Source of the DNA: Anaerostipes sp.
GTDB lineage: Bacteria > Bacillota > Clostridia > Lachnospirales > Lachnospiraceae
Length of the DNA: 44,783 nucleotides
Assembly: GCA_028697725.1 (NCBI GenBank)
Contig: JAQVEG010000020.1
Location: forward strand, 1-44,783
Direction: 5' to 3'
Shown: in pieces, positions 33,718 to 41,757 of the stretch
Position numbering within the stretch: the stretch's first letter is position 1
How the letters are laid out: every line of letters starts with the position of its first letter
Notes under the pieces: generated by a model
The model's database searches: none
What the model was told of the DNA's origin: nothing
Seen by the model: the letters and a program-made list of their open reading frames with translations, nothing else
Made by a program: the position numbers and the translations under genes

Positions 33718-34650
33718 TTAAGATAATTTATTATAGCACATTTTTGTGGGACTTTCAATATCTTCATCCTTGATGATATGCTCTGTTGTCTTTTCAGGCT
33801 CTTCCTTACAAATGATCTTCGTGTTGGAAAGATTAATTTTATCCTTTTCAAGAATCAATTCTCCAATCTGATCTGCTGTAATTGTACCTGATGTTGGATT
33901 TAATACACTATCAATCTTTCCACTAATCTGTGCCTCCACTGTAGAATACTCAAATGCAAGGGTCGTATTCAACAACTTGCAATTTTTCATCACCAAATTT
34001 TCGATGTAGCACATTCCCTGCAGACTCTCAATGGTACAGTTAATTAACGTCAAATTCTTTGCATTCCATCCTAGATATTCTCCTGAAATATAGGAATCAT
34101 ATACGGTCACATTCTCACTATTCCAAAATGCATCCTTTGATAAAAGCCTTGAATTATAGACTTTCACATTCTTTACTCCATCAAAAGAATAGTTTCCATA
34201 TAACGTCAAATTATGTATCTGCATATTCTGGCTATTCATGGCAAAATAATCTCCCTTTGCCATCACCTGATTCAGCTTTACGCCATCACAATTCCACAAT
34301 GTTTCTGTTGCATTTGGTAATGAAACCTGACTTAAAGTTAAGTCCATACACTTACGAAAATTCTTTGGTGCTTCAATTGCAGAATTCGTAACTTCCATAT
34401 GGTTGCTATACCAGACACCAGCACGTCCCATCTCAAACCATGTGCTATTATCAACCTTGATGTGATTCGCATACCACAGCGGATATTTCCATTTAAAGCT
34501 ACAGCCATACAATGCTATATTTCTGCTCTCCTTTAATGGTGATTCTCCATCCATAAAAATGGTCTCATAAATCTCCAGATTTTCTCCTTGAAAGATTGCC
34601 CTTTCTCCTGTTAATACTTCATTTCTAATTTCCTTCTTTGTTTCAGACAT
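33718..34650 (-). CDS. DUF3737 family beta-helix-like protein
   Basis: 310 residues from the ATG at 34650 (MSETKKEIRNEVLTGERA), preceded by AAAGGAG; the open frame upstream runs into the neighbouring gene. The sequence has regularly spaced beta-strand repeats (NIALYGCSF, HIKVDNSTW, HMEVTNSAI, NMQIHNLTL, NVKVYNSRL, NVTVYDSYI, NLTLINCTI), as expected of a right-handed beta-helix. DUF3737 has no established function. It follows the cyclophilin-like lipoprotein by 16 bp and is last in the MATE operon, presumably under the divergent LysR regulator. Confidence 0.85.
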   Translation of the reverse strand: MSETKKEIRNEVLTGERAIFQGENLEIYETIFMDGESPLKESRNIALYGCSFKWKYPLWYANHIKVDNSTWFEMGRAGVWYSNHMEVTNSAIEAPKNFRKCMDLTLSQVSLPNATETLWNCDGVKLNQVMAKGDYFAMNSQNMQIHNLTLYGNYSFDGVKNVKVYNSRLLSKDAFWNSENVTVYDSYISGEYLGWNAKNLTLINCTIESLQGMCYIENLVMKNCKLLNTTLAFEYSTVEAQISGKIDSVLNPTSGTITADQIGELILEKDKINLSNTKIICKEEPEKTTEHIIKDEDIESPTKMCYNKLS

Positions 34651-34666
34651 CCTTGATTTCTCCTTT

Positions 34667-35164
34667 CTATTCTGCGAATGAAAACGTTGCGGTGATATCA
34701 CCATTGCCCAAAATATTTTCCAAGTCACTGGCAGATACATGATCAATTTTTCCAAGTCTGGTATATTCCCATGAGTGATTCCCATAGAACAATACCATCT
34801 GATCTCCTGTATACAGCATAATATCTCCCGGTGAAGTAGCCGTCTGCACATCATTTGTTGGAAGTGAGCTTCCTATGGAACCTACCTGTTCTACTCCTCC
34901 ATACTGTGAAAAATGGATTGTAAGATCTCCATCCTCCAAAAGTTTCGTTAATGCATCCACTGCTTCATTGTTTTCTAGGGTCGCAGTAAGGACTGTATCT
35001 CCTATGGTAATTAACATTTTCCCTGCATTCACTTGATCTTCCTCGCTCTCTGTATTCTGCACTTCCGATATTTGATGTTCTCTTGTTTCTTCTTCCTTTC
35101 TTCCACATCCCACTACTCCAAGCACCATAAGAATTAATAAGATATATGAAATTTTTCGCTTCAT
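34667..35164 (-). CDS. cyclophilin-like-fold lipoprotein
   Basis: 165 residues. A lipoprotein signal (ILMVLGVVGCGRK, Cys 20) and a Glu/Gln-rich linker to about 45 precede a small domain. In that domain, MLITIGDTVLTATLENNEAVDALTKLL, DLTIHFSQYGGVEQVGSIG and GDIMLYTGDQMVLFYGNHSW match the bacterial cyclophilin-like fold proteins often found with flavodoxins. The role is unknown; it is not a canonical peptidyl-prolyl isomerase. It is 24 bp after the MATE gene. A ribosome site, GAGGTGGG, precedes the ATG. Confidence 0.83.
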   Translation of the reverse strand: MKRKISYILLILMVLGVVGCGRKEEETREHQISEVQNTESEEDQVNAGKMLITIGDTVLTATLENNEAVDALTKLLEDGDLTIHFSQYGGVEQVGSIGSSLPTNDVQTATSPGDIMLYTGDQMVLFYGNHSWEYTRLGKIDHVSASDLENILGNGDITATFSFAE

Positions 35165-35188
35165 TTTCCCACCTCATTTACTTTTGTA

Positions 35189-36556
35189 TTATAAAAATTT
35201 TTCTCCTTCCAAATTCCTTTTTAGTTTTCGGTATAATATGATTCCAAATGGAATTGCCACGAACTCAGCCAGTGCAAAAGACATCCAGACCATATTCAAG
35301 TTTTTCATAACTGAACCTATCAGAAGCAATGGAATCAGCAAAATTACTTGACGGATAAATGCCAGATACATACTGAACATTCCATTTCCAAATCCTTGGA
35401 ATATAGCTGCAAACACAACGCCGATTGCTGACATGAAATAGCTCACAGACATAATACGCATTGCCGGTATTCCAATGCTCATCATATGCTCTGATGCGTC
35501 AAACAACCGCAGGATTTTATCCGGTATTATCTCAAGTCCTATTAAGGTGCCTGCCATGATTACAACTGCATAGACAAAAGCACATCGAATGGTTTCCCTG
35601 GTTCTTTTTTCCTTTTTCGCTCCATAGTTATAAGCAATAATGGGAATCAATCCATTATTCATTCCCATTACTGCAATCTGGGCAAGGTTTTGTACCTTTA
35701 AGGCAATTCCATAAATAGCCACCGCTGTGGATGAAAACTGATAGAGAATCGTATTGATAAAAATACCCATGAAGGACATAATGCCTTGCATAATTGCCGT
35801 CGGTATCCCTACTTTTAATATATTTCTTACACATCGTGCTGAAATATGCAGAGTGAAATGTATGGGAATCTCCCGGTTTCGCTTGATATTCAAATAAATT
35901 CCAAGTAGTCCGCCTGCGGTCTGTCCGATTACCGTAGCAATGGCTGCTCCGGTTGTTCCCATAGCTGATATACCAAAATATCCAAAAATCAAAATGGGAT
36001 CTAGAATCAAATTCACAATGGACGCAGTTCCAAGCGTTGCAAGAAACAGTGTTGATTTTCCTGTGGCGATTAACAGTCTATCAAATACCCATTGTGTCAT
36101 CTGACCAAAGGAAAAAAGCATACAGACCATGATGTAATCGCTGCCAAATCCGGCAATCTCCTGATTTCCGCCCGCCTGCCATGCAAAATATGGTTTTACA
36201 ATAAGAAGGCTAAGAACAGCGATGAGTATATATGCACCTATGGCCATCACCATAGCTGCCGATGTAGTTCTTTTTACTTCCTCTCTGTTTTTTTCTCCCA
36301 GTGCCTTTGAAACCATTGCATTTAGCCCTACTGCAAGACCACATCCCAAAGCAATCATGATTGTCTGTATCGGTGCTGCAAGTGATATTCCAGTCAAAGC
36401 ACTTTCATTAATATGTGAAACAAAAACACTGTCTACCAGATTATAGAGATGATTTACAAAGAGCGAAAATATAAGTGGTATGGATGTGGTAATCACTAAT
36501 CTGGAAATTGGCATCGTACCCATTTTGTTTTCTTTTATAATTACTTGTTCATGCAT
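35189..36556 (-). CDS. MATE-family efflux transporter
   Basis: 455 residues with 12 transmembrane helices in two related halves: PISRLVITTSIPLIFSLFV and later SARCVRNILKVGIPTAIMQG. The loop motif LAAPIQTIMIALGCGLAVG is typical of the MATE/DinF-like group. It exports cationic drugs or metabolites with Na+ or H+. It is first in an operon with the cyclophilin-like lipoprotein and DUF3737 genes, divergent from a LysR gene. The promoter carries the element repeated at 39437-39472. Confidence 0.92.
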   Translation of the reverse strand: MHEQVIIKENKMGTMPISRLVITTSIPLIFSLFVNHLYNLVDSVFVSHINESALTGISLAAPIQTIMIALGCGLAVGLNAMVSKALGEKNREEVKRTTSAAMVMAIGAYILIAVLSLLIVKPYFAWQAGGNQEIAGFGSDYIMVCMLFSFGQMTQWVFDRLLIATGKSTLFLATLGTASIVNLILDPILIFGYFGISAMGTTGAAIATVIGQTAGGLLGIYLNIKRNREIPIHFTLHISARCVRNILKVGIPTAIMQGIMSFMGIFINTILYQFSSTAVAIYGIALKVQNLAQIAVMGMNNGLIPIIAYNYGAKKEKRTRETIRCAFVYAVVIMAGTLIGLEIIPDKILRLFDASEHMMSIGIPAMRIMSVSYFMSAIGVVFAAIFQGFGNGMFSMYLAFIRQVILLIPLLLIGSVMKNLNMVWMSFALAEFVAIPFGIILYRKLKRNLEGEKFL

Positions 36557-36602
36557 TGATCTAATCTCACCTCTCGTATTTTAATGGTTTCTAACTGCTT
36601 TC

Positions 36603-36660
36603 ATTCTATCAATCCACATTTTAGATAGCAAATACTTATATCAAATGGTTTCTTATGCTT
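36603..36660 (-). promoter_or_regulatory. MATE-operon promoter with LysR-type element (copy 1)
   Basis: On the minus strand TTGCTA (36631-36626), 17 bp and TAGAAT (36608-36603) form the promoter. A 36-bp element at 36625-36660 covers the -35 and extends upstream; it is 31/36 identical to 39437-39472. It sits between the LysR gene and its divergent target, the usual LysR binding location. Confidence 0.7.
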
Positions 36661-36735
36661 GACAGCTATAGTTAAAGATTCTACAATAGAACTAGCAAAT
36701 AAGTGATCTATATTTAATAAAGATGGTGGATGTTT

Positions 36736-37626
36736 ATGGAATTACGTGTTTTGGAATACTTTCTGGCGGTTGCCAGAGAACAGAATATAACTGCCGCTGC
36801 GCAGTCTCTGCATCTTTCGCAGCCAACGCTGTCGAGGCAGTTAAAAGATATGGAGGAAGGGTTTGGGAAACAACTTTTTCTTCGTGGCAATCGGAAGATT
36901 ATCTTGACAGAGGAAGGTATGATTCTTCGGAAAAGAGCGGAAGAAATTCTTTCGCTGGTGAAAAAAACAGAAGCAGAAGTCACCGCGTCCAATACTTCCA
37001 TCAGTGGGGATATTTATATTGGAACCGGTGAATCAGAGGGGGTACGGTTACTGATTCAGGCAGGGATGGAACTCCAGCAGGTCTATCCTGATATTCACAT
37101 CCACACCATCAGTGGAGATTCTCTTGATCTCATGGATAATCTGGATAAAGGGCTCTTTGATTTTACTGTATTATGGGATCCTATTGACCTGTCTAATTAT
37201 GAATCCATTCAGCTTCCACACAGAGACAGAATCAGTGTTCTCATGCCTGCCAATTGTGACTTGGCACAGAAAGAACATGTTTCAATGGAAGATTTAGTCG
37301 AGTTTCCTATTATCGCTTCCAGACAACATTTAAAAACTGCTGCCATTGATTCTTTCTTACGCCAACAGGGAGAAAAGTTAAATATTGTTGCTACTTATAA
37401 CCTCATCTACAATGCTTCCTTGATGGTACAGGAAGGCATGGGCTATGCCATTGGCTTTGATCAGATTATTGATACTTCCACCAATCGCAATCTCATATGC
37501 AAGCCACTTTATCCTGTAACCGAATTATCCATGAATCTAGTGTGGAAGAAATATCAGATATTTACAAAAGCAGCACAGCTATTTCTTCAAAAAGTAACTG
37601 AAATCATACAGGAGAAAACTTTATAG
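36736..37626 (+). CDS. LysR-family transcriptional regulator
   Basis: 296 residues. The winged helix is at about 1-60 (MELRVLEYFLAVAREQNITA, QSLHLSQPTLSRQLKDME) and a substrate-binding domain follows (ISGDIYIGTGESEGVRLL, VQEGMGYAIGFDQI). The start at 36736 is preferred over the ATG at 36730 because GGTGG lies 6 nt upstream and MELR is the family start. It probably controls the divergent MATE operon and, from the shared promoter element, the MalY/flavodoxin operon. Its inducer is unknown. Confidence 0.93.
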   Translation: MELRVLEYFLAVAREQNITAAAQSLHLSQPTLSRQLKDMEEGFGKQLFLRGNRKIILTEEGMILRKRAEEILSLVKKTEAEVTASNTSISGDIYIGTGESEGVRLLIQAGMELQQVYPDIHIHTISGDSLDLMDNLDKGLFDFTVLWDPIDLSNYESIQLPHRDRISVLMPANCDLAQKEHVSMEDLVEFPIIASRQHLKTAAIDSFLRQQGEKLNIVATYNLIYNASLMVQEGMGYAIGFDQIIDTSTNRNLICKPLYPVTELSMNLVWKKYQIFTKAAQLFLQKVTEIIQEKTL

Positions 37627-37630
37627 TATA

Positions 37631-37670
37631 ACACCCCACACCTAGAGAAATTTGGTGTAGGGTGTTTTTT
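37631..37670 (+). terminator. terminator of the LysR gene
   Basis: ACACCCCACACC (37631-37642) pairs with GGTGTAGGGTGT (37654-37665) with one mismatch and is followed by TTTTT. It starts 4 bp after the stop; on the minus strand it could also end the flavodoxin transcript. Confidence 0.8.
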
Positions 37671-37681
37671 ACTTTTTATTG

Positions 37682-38227
37682 TTAAAGAAAAGCTGCTCCC
37701 ATTTCATAGGCAGCTTTTAACTTATCATTACCTTCTATGTCTCCTGGTTCATTTACGCCGCCACAAAATATTGTTCCTTTTAATTCTGCTTTTTTGTAGC
37801 AGTCAATCCAGCTCTGCAAACCAGCAATTGCTCTTTTCGGTACATGTTCTTCATCCTCTGCCGCAGATGTAAGAAAATAGATATCTCTGAACTTATAATC
37901 TTTTGCATACATGGAATTCATGCGGTCGATCAACGTCTTCATCTGACCAGACATTTCATAATAATAGATTGGTGTCGCAAATACTACTACATCTGCATTT
38001 AACACCTTTTCTGTAATTTCAATTGCATCATCCTTGATTACACAGCTTCCTGTACTTTGACATGCCAGACACCCAACACAAAATCCAATATTCTTTTCAC
38101 GAAGAGAAATAAACTCTACATCATTTCCTGTAATCTTGGCACCTGCTGCAAACTCCTCCGCCAATTTTTCCGAATTACTGTTTTTTCTTAAGCTTGTTGA
38201 TAATACTACAACTTTCTTTTTCTCCAT
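37682..38227 (-). CDS. flavodoxin-family NAD(P)H-dependent FMN oxidoreductase
   Basis: 181 residues. The FMN-binding loop VVLSTSLRKNSNSEKLAEEF and the motif CVGCLACQSTGSCVIKDD (iron-sulfur-flavoprotein-like cysteines at about 50-62) place it in the NADPH-dependent FMN reductase/iron-sulfur flavoprotein group. ATPIYYYEMSGQMKTLIDR is also typical. It probably reduces quinones, nitro compounds or other electrophiles. It overlaps the MalY-like aminotransferase gene by 22 nt and is cotranscribed with it. Confidence 0.9.
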   Translation of the reverse strand: MEKKKVVVLSTSLRKNSNSEKLAEEFAAGAKITGNDVEFISLREKNIGFCVGCLACQSTGSCVIKDDAIEITEKVLNADVVVFATPIYYYEMSGQMKTLIDRMNSMYAKDYKFRDIYFLTSAAEDEEHVPKRAIAGLQSWIDCYKKAELKGTIFCGGVNEPGDIEGNDKLKAAYEMGAAFL

Positions 38228-39375
38228 AACATTATTCCTTTCTTTAATCGTGTCAAGCCATCTATCAAAGTATCTTTTGAACAGGCAACATTTAGTCTTA
38301 AAAATAATTTTCCAGTTTCACCATATTCACTTCCAGCAGTTAGATACAATCCAGTTTCCTTTCTAATATATTCAGCAAGTTCCGTAGTATCCTCAGTGAT
38401 TTGACTGCAGTCTATCCATAGCAGATAGGTTGCCTCCAGAGAAACAACAAATATCTCTGGTAATTCTCTCTCGAAAAATTCTACTACCACTTCCTTATTT
38501 TTCTGAATATACGCTTTTAATGCAACCAGCCACTCTTTACCACTCTCAAATGCTGCAACAGCCGACGTAATCGCAAAAGAATTTGGCTCTGCCACCTCGT
38601 CAGTGTTTAAAGCTCGCCAGACTTTGTGACGAAGATTGGCATTTGGAATAAATACCGCTGCTGTCTGTAATCCTGCAAGATTAAACGTCTTCGTTGGCGC
38701 AACGCATGTAATACTAATATTTTTGCAAATTTCAGAGACAGAAGCGAATGGGATATATCCTTTATTGGGTGCTGTCAAATCACAGTGAATTTCATCAGAT
38801 AAAACTATCACATGATATTTTTCACACAAAAGTCCAATTCTTTCTAATGTATCTTTCTCCCAAATTTTCCCGATTGGATTATGTGGATTGCATAGGATCA
38901 TCAATGTAGTCTGCGGATCACTTAGCTTTTCTTCCAAATCCTTGAAATTTACAGAATACGTTCCATTTTCATAGTGAAGCTGATTTTCCAAAACATTTCT
39001 TCCATTATTTAAAATACTATGAAAGAAAATATTGTAAACAGGCGTCTGAATCAACACATTTTCACCTGGGGTTGTAAGTTTTCTGACTGTACTTGAAACA
39101 ATTGGGACTACTCCTGTTGCAAAAATTAGCCATTCTTTTTCAATTTCAAAATGATGCTCTGACTTCCACCAGTTCTCATATGCCAAAAACCAATTATCTG
39201 TTACGGTGTTGTAGCCAAAGACTCCATGTTCCACCCGTTTTATCATTGCCGCCCTGATTTCAGGTGCCGTTTGAAAATCCATATCTGCCACCCACATTGG
39301 TAATTCTTCTTCTGACACATTCCATTTTAAAGAACCTGTATTTCTTCTATTTACAGTTTTATCAAACTGATACAT
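38206..39375 (-). CDS. MalY/PatB-type aminotransferase (C-S lyase)
   Basis: 389-residue fold-type I PLP enzyme. The N-terminus YQFDKTVNRRNTGSLKWN and LPMWVADMDFQTAPEI are diagnostic of the MalY/PatB group. The PLP lysine is in CVAPTKTFNLAGLQ near 237 and the phosphate site is in LCNPHNPIGKIW. Members cleave cystathionine or cysteine conjugates to release thiols, ammonia and pyruvate. It is first in a two-gene operon with the flavodoxin, and its promoter shares the LysR-type element. A cysteine-conjugate detoxification role would fit a regulon that also has a MATE pump (inference). Confidence 0.93.
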   Translation of the reverse strand: MYQFDKTVNRRNTGSLKWNVSEEELPMWVADMDFQTAPEIRAAMIKRVEHGVFGYNTVTDNWFLAYENWWKSEHHFEIEKEWLIFATGVVPIVSSTVRKLTTPGENVLIQTPVYNIFFHSILNNGRNVLENQLHYENGTYSVNFKDLEEKLSDPQTTLMILCNPHNPIGKIWEKDTLERIGLLCEKYHVIVLSDEIHCDLTAPNKGYIPFASVSEICKNISITCVAPTKTFNLAGLQTAAVFIPNANLRHKVWRALNTDEVAEPNSFAITSAVAAFESGKEWLVALKAYIQKNKEVVVEFFERELPEIFVVSLEATYLLWIDCSQITEDTTELAEYIRKETGLYLTAGSEYGETGKLFLRLNVACSKDTLIDGLTRLKKGIMLWRKRKL

Positions 39376-39414
39376 AGTTACCTCTTTTCTTCTAACCCTT
39401 TTTTCATCACAATT

Positions 39415-39472
39415 ATATTATCAACGCTTATCACAAATAGCAAATGCTTATATCCAATAGCTTTCTATGCTT
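39415..39472 (-). promoter_or_regulatory. MalY/flavodoxin promoter with LysR-type element (copy 2)
   Basis: TTGCTA (39443-39438), 17 bp and TAATAT (39420-39415) on the minus strand. The 36-bp element at 39437-39472 matches the MATE promoter copy at 31 of 36 positions, lies at the same place relative to the -35, and is about the same distance from the start codon. Confidence 0.7.
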
Positions 39473-39498
39473 TTTGAGTATATACTTTCGTTTTGAGT

Positions 39499-39539
39499 AA
39501 AAAAAAGAAGCGCATAACATCGAAAATGTCATGCACCTC
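39499..39539 (-). terminator. terminator of the MATE/cytidylate-kinase-like operon
   Basis: GAGGTGCATGACAT and its near complement (39539-39508) stem around TTTTCG, followed on the minus strand by an eight-T run. It lies 31 bp past the kinase-like stop. Confidence 0.8.
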
Positions 39540-39570
39540 ACTACTTACTATTTTAAGTATAATTTATTTA

Positions 39571-40158
39571 TTATTTGCAATTCATAGTAATCATTTCAAT
39601 TGCCTGATCAATACTAAATCTTGATAAGTTAATACACAAATCGTAATTATCTGCTCTTCCCCAAGCTGCATCTGCATATTCATTGTAGTAAGCAGCTCTG
39701 AGTTTATCCATTTTACGAATTTTCTTTTCTGCCTCTTCTCTGGATAAACCATCACGCTTGCATACACGCTCTATTCGGGTTGCTTCATCAGAAGATATAA
39801 AGATACGCAATGGCTTCTCCTCTTTTAAGATATAATCTGCCGCTCTTCCAATAATGACGCAGCTGCCCTTTTCCGCGATTTCAAGAATGGCTTCTCTTTG
39901 AGCATCCATTTTGATTTCTTCTACGGTTTTCTGACCAGTTAAAGTTCTGGTTCCCATAACTATCGAATATAGAAAACTATTGGTTACCACCTCATCATTT
40001 TCTGCAATATATTCTTTTGATAAACCACTAAGGACTGCCACAGAGTCGATTACTTCTTTATCATAGTATGTAATATTCAGCTTATTTGCTAATTTCTTTC
40101 CCAGTTCACGTCCACCTGCTCCAAACTGTCTTCCAATAGTAATAATTGTTTTACTCAT
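39571..40158 (-). CDS. cytidylate-kinase-like family protein
   Basis: 195 residues. The P-loop region IITIGRQFGAGGRELGKKLA is at 5-24, with YYDKEVIDSVAVLSGLS after it and a lid-like segment EATRIERVCKRDGLSREEAE. It resembles the cytidylate-kinase-like proteins common in anaerobic Firmicutes, shorter than and distinct from true Cmk. The phosphate acceptor is unknown. It starts 3 nt after the MATE stop, and the conserved pairing suggests it modifies, or responds to, the pump's substrate (inference). Confidence 0.85.
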   Translation of the reverse strand: MSKTIITIGRQFGAGGRELGKKLANKLNITYYDKEVIDSVAVLSGLSKEYIAENDEVVTNSFLYSIVMGTRTLTGQKTVEEIKMDAQREAILEIAEKGSCVIIGRAADYILKEEKPLRIFISSDEATRIERVCKRDGLSREEAEKKIRKMDKLRAAYYNEYADAAWGRADNYDLCINLSRFSIDQAIEMITMNCK

Positions 40159-40161
40159 AGT

Positions 40162-41541
40162 TTATACCTCATCTTTCTTTGCTGAAACATGCAATTCCTT
40201 CATAACAGATTTCACCATAATAATCATAACCAGAAATGTCACAACATCTGCGATTGGTGCAGAAAATAATGGACCCTCTACACCAAAAGCTAATGGTAAG
40301 ATTAGTACAAGAGGTACACTTAATATAAAATCTCTAAGGAGTGAAAGCCCCATTGCCATAACTGGTTTTCCTAATGATTGTAAAAATACACTTGTTGCTT
40401 TTACGACACAGCAGAAAATAATGGTACTTAAGAAGATACGGAATGACATTACTCCAAACTCATTATATAAGCTGCTCTCGCTTCCAAACAGACTAAGAAT
40501 CTGTAATGGAAATACTTCAAAACATACAGTAGCAATCGCTCCGATACACACTTCTGCTATCATCATCTTTTTATAGATTTCTTTCACACGCCCATGGTGA
40601 CCTGCACCATAATTGTATCCTACAATTGGCTGTGAACCTGCTGCCACACCGATTACAAATGCAATAACAATCTGGAATACTTTCATTACAATTCCAACAA
40701 CTGTCATTGGAATATCTGCTCCGTATTTTGACATTGCTCCATATTTTACTAATACATTGTTCATAACACCCATAATAATTACAATGGATAATTGTGTCAG
40801 AAAACTACTGATTCCAAGCGGCAATACATTGCGAAGTATTTTACCATTTAACGCAAAGCTTCTCTTTGATAATCGGAATGACTTTGTATGGAATAAGTAA
40901 TATACCGCAAGAGCCGCTGATACAATCTGACCAGCTATGGTAGCAATCGCCGCACCTTTTACGCCCCAGTGTAATGCAAAAATCGCAATAGGATCTAGGA
41001 TTAGGTTAATGATACATCCAACTAATGTAGAAATCATAGCAAACTGTGGACTTCCATCTGCACGAACCACAGAGTTCATTCCATTGGCAAACATAAAAAA
41101 TGGAATACCAATTACAATAATATTAAAGTAATCTCTTGCATACCCAATATTGTTTTTTGTTGCTCCGAAAGCCCCTAAAATGCCTTCTCTGCTCACTATG
41201 AAGATAATCATTAAAATGATACTTCCAATGACTAGCATAGTAATTCCATTTCCAACGCCTTTTTTCGTACCTTCTGTGTCTTTTTTTCCCTGACAGATAC
41301 TTAAAAAAGCTGCACATCCATCTCCAATCATTAAGGCAATGGCAAGGGCAATAACAGTAATTGGAAATACAACGTTTGTAGCTCCATTTCCAAGGTACCC
41401 AACACCTCTTCCGATGAAGATTTGGTCTACAATATTATAAAGTGACGATACGAGCAAAGACATGATACATGGAATTGAAAACTTCATCATAAGTTTTCCA
41501 ATGGGTGCCTCCGCAAGATATGAGTTTGAATTTTGATTCAT
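40162..41541 (-). CDS. MATE-family efflux transporter
   Basis: 459 residues, 12 transmembrane helices: EAPIGKLMMKFSIPCIMSLL, NIVDQIFIGRGVGYLGNGA and, in the second half, GKILRNVLPLGISSFLTQL. This is the MepA-like branch of MATE exporters, which pump out cationic dyes, biocides or antibiotics with Na+ or H+. AAGGAGAAAATAAA precedes the ATG. Its leader of about 85 nt contains a terminator-like hairpin (41566-41612), suggesting induction by attenuation. It is coupled to the cytidylate-kinase-like gene. Confidence 0.93.
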   Translation of the reverse strand: MNQNSNSYLAEAPIGKLMMKFSIPCIMSLLVSSLYNIVDQIFIGRGVGYLGNGATNVVFPITVIALAIALMIGDGCAAFLSICQGKKDTEGTKKGVGNGITMLVIGSIILMIIFIVSREGILGAFGATKNNIGYARDYFNIIVIGIPFFMFANGMNSVVRADGSPQFAMISTLVGCIINLILDPIAIFALHWGVKGAAIATIAGQIVSAALAVYYLFHTKSFRLSKRSFALNGKILRNVLPLGISSFLTQLSIVIIMGVMNNVLVKYGAMSKYGADIPMTVVGIVMKVFQIVIAFVIGVAAGSQPIVGYNYGAGHHGRVKEIYKKMMIAEVCIGAIATVCFEVFPLQILSLFGSESSLYNEFGVMSFRIFLSTIIFCCVVKATSVFLQSLGKPVMAMGLSLLRDFILSVPLVLILPLAFGVEGPLFSAPIADVVTFLVMIIMVKSVMKELHVSAKKDEV

Positions 41542-41565
41542 TTTATTTTCTCCTTCTTTTTATTC

Positions 41566-41612
41566 AAAAAAAAAGTAGCAGCTAATGTGTTTGGTTTTCA
41601 CACAATAGCTAC
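41566..41612 (-). promoter_or_regulatory. attenuator-like terminator in the MATE leader
   Basis: On the minus strand GTAGCTATTGTGTG pairs imperfectly with AACACATTAGCTGCTAC (41612-41575), followed by nine Ts (41574-41566). It lies between the promoter and the MATE start, only 25 nt before the ATG, with no other gene upstream on that transcript. A five-codon GTG ORF (GTG GTA GCT ATT GTG TGA) starts just before the stem; whether it is translated is unclear. Confidence 0.6.
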
Positions 41613-41634
41613 CACCTGTTTCTACAACGTCCTT

Positions 41635-41664
41635 ATTATACACTAATAAAAAAAAATCTCGTAA
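41635..41664 (-). promoter_or_regulatory. promoter of the MATE/cytidylate-kinase-like operon
   Basis: A perfect TATAAT (41640-41635, minus strand) with a weak TTACGA 18 bp upstream (41664-41659). Transcription would start about 15 bp before the attenuator-like hairpin. The stretch 41665-41757 beyond it shows no recognisable feature. Confidence 0.5.
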
Positions 41665-41757
41665 TATGTAATTAGTACCAAACTTTTTTCAAATTTCAAC
41701 CTTTTCATGAGCAAAATACCTATTAGTCCTGTCATATTGTATGGATTTGCAACTTGT

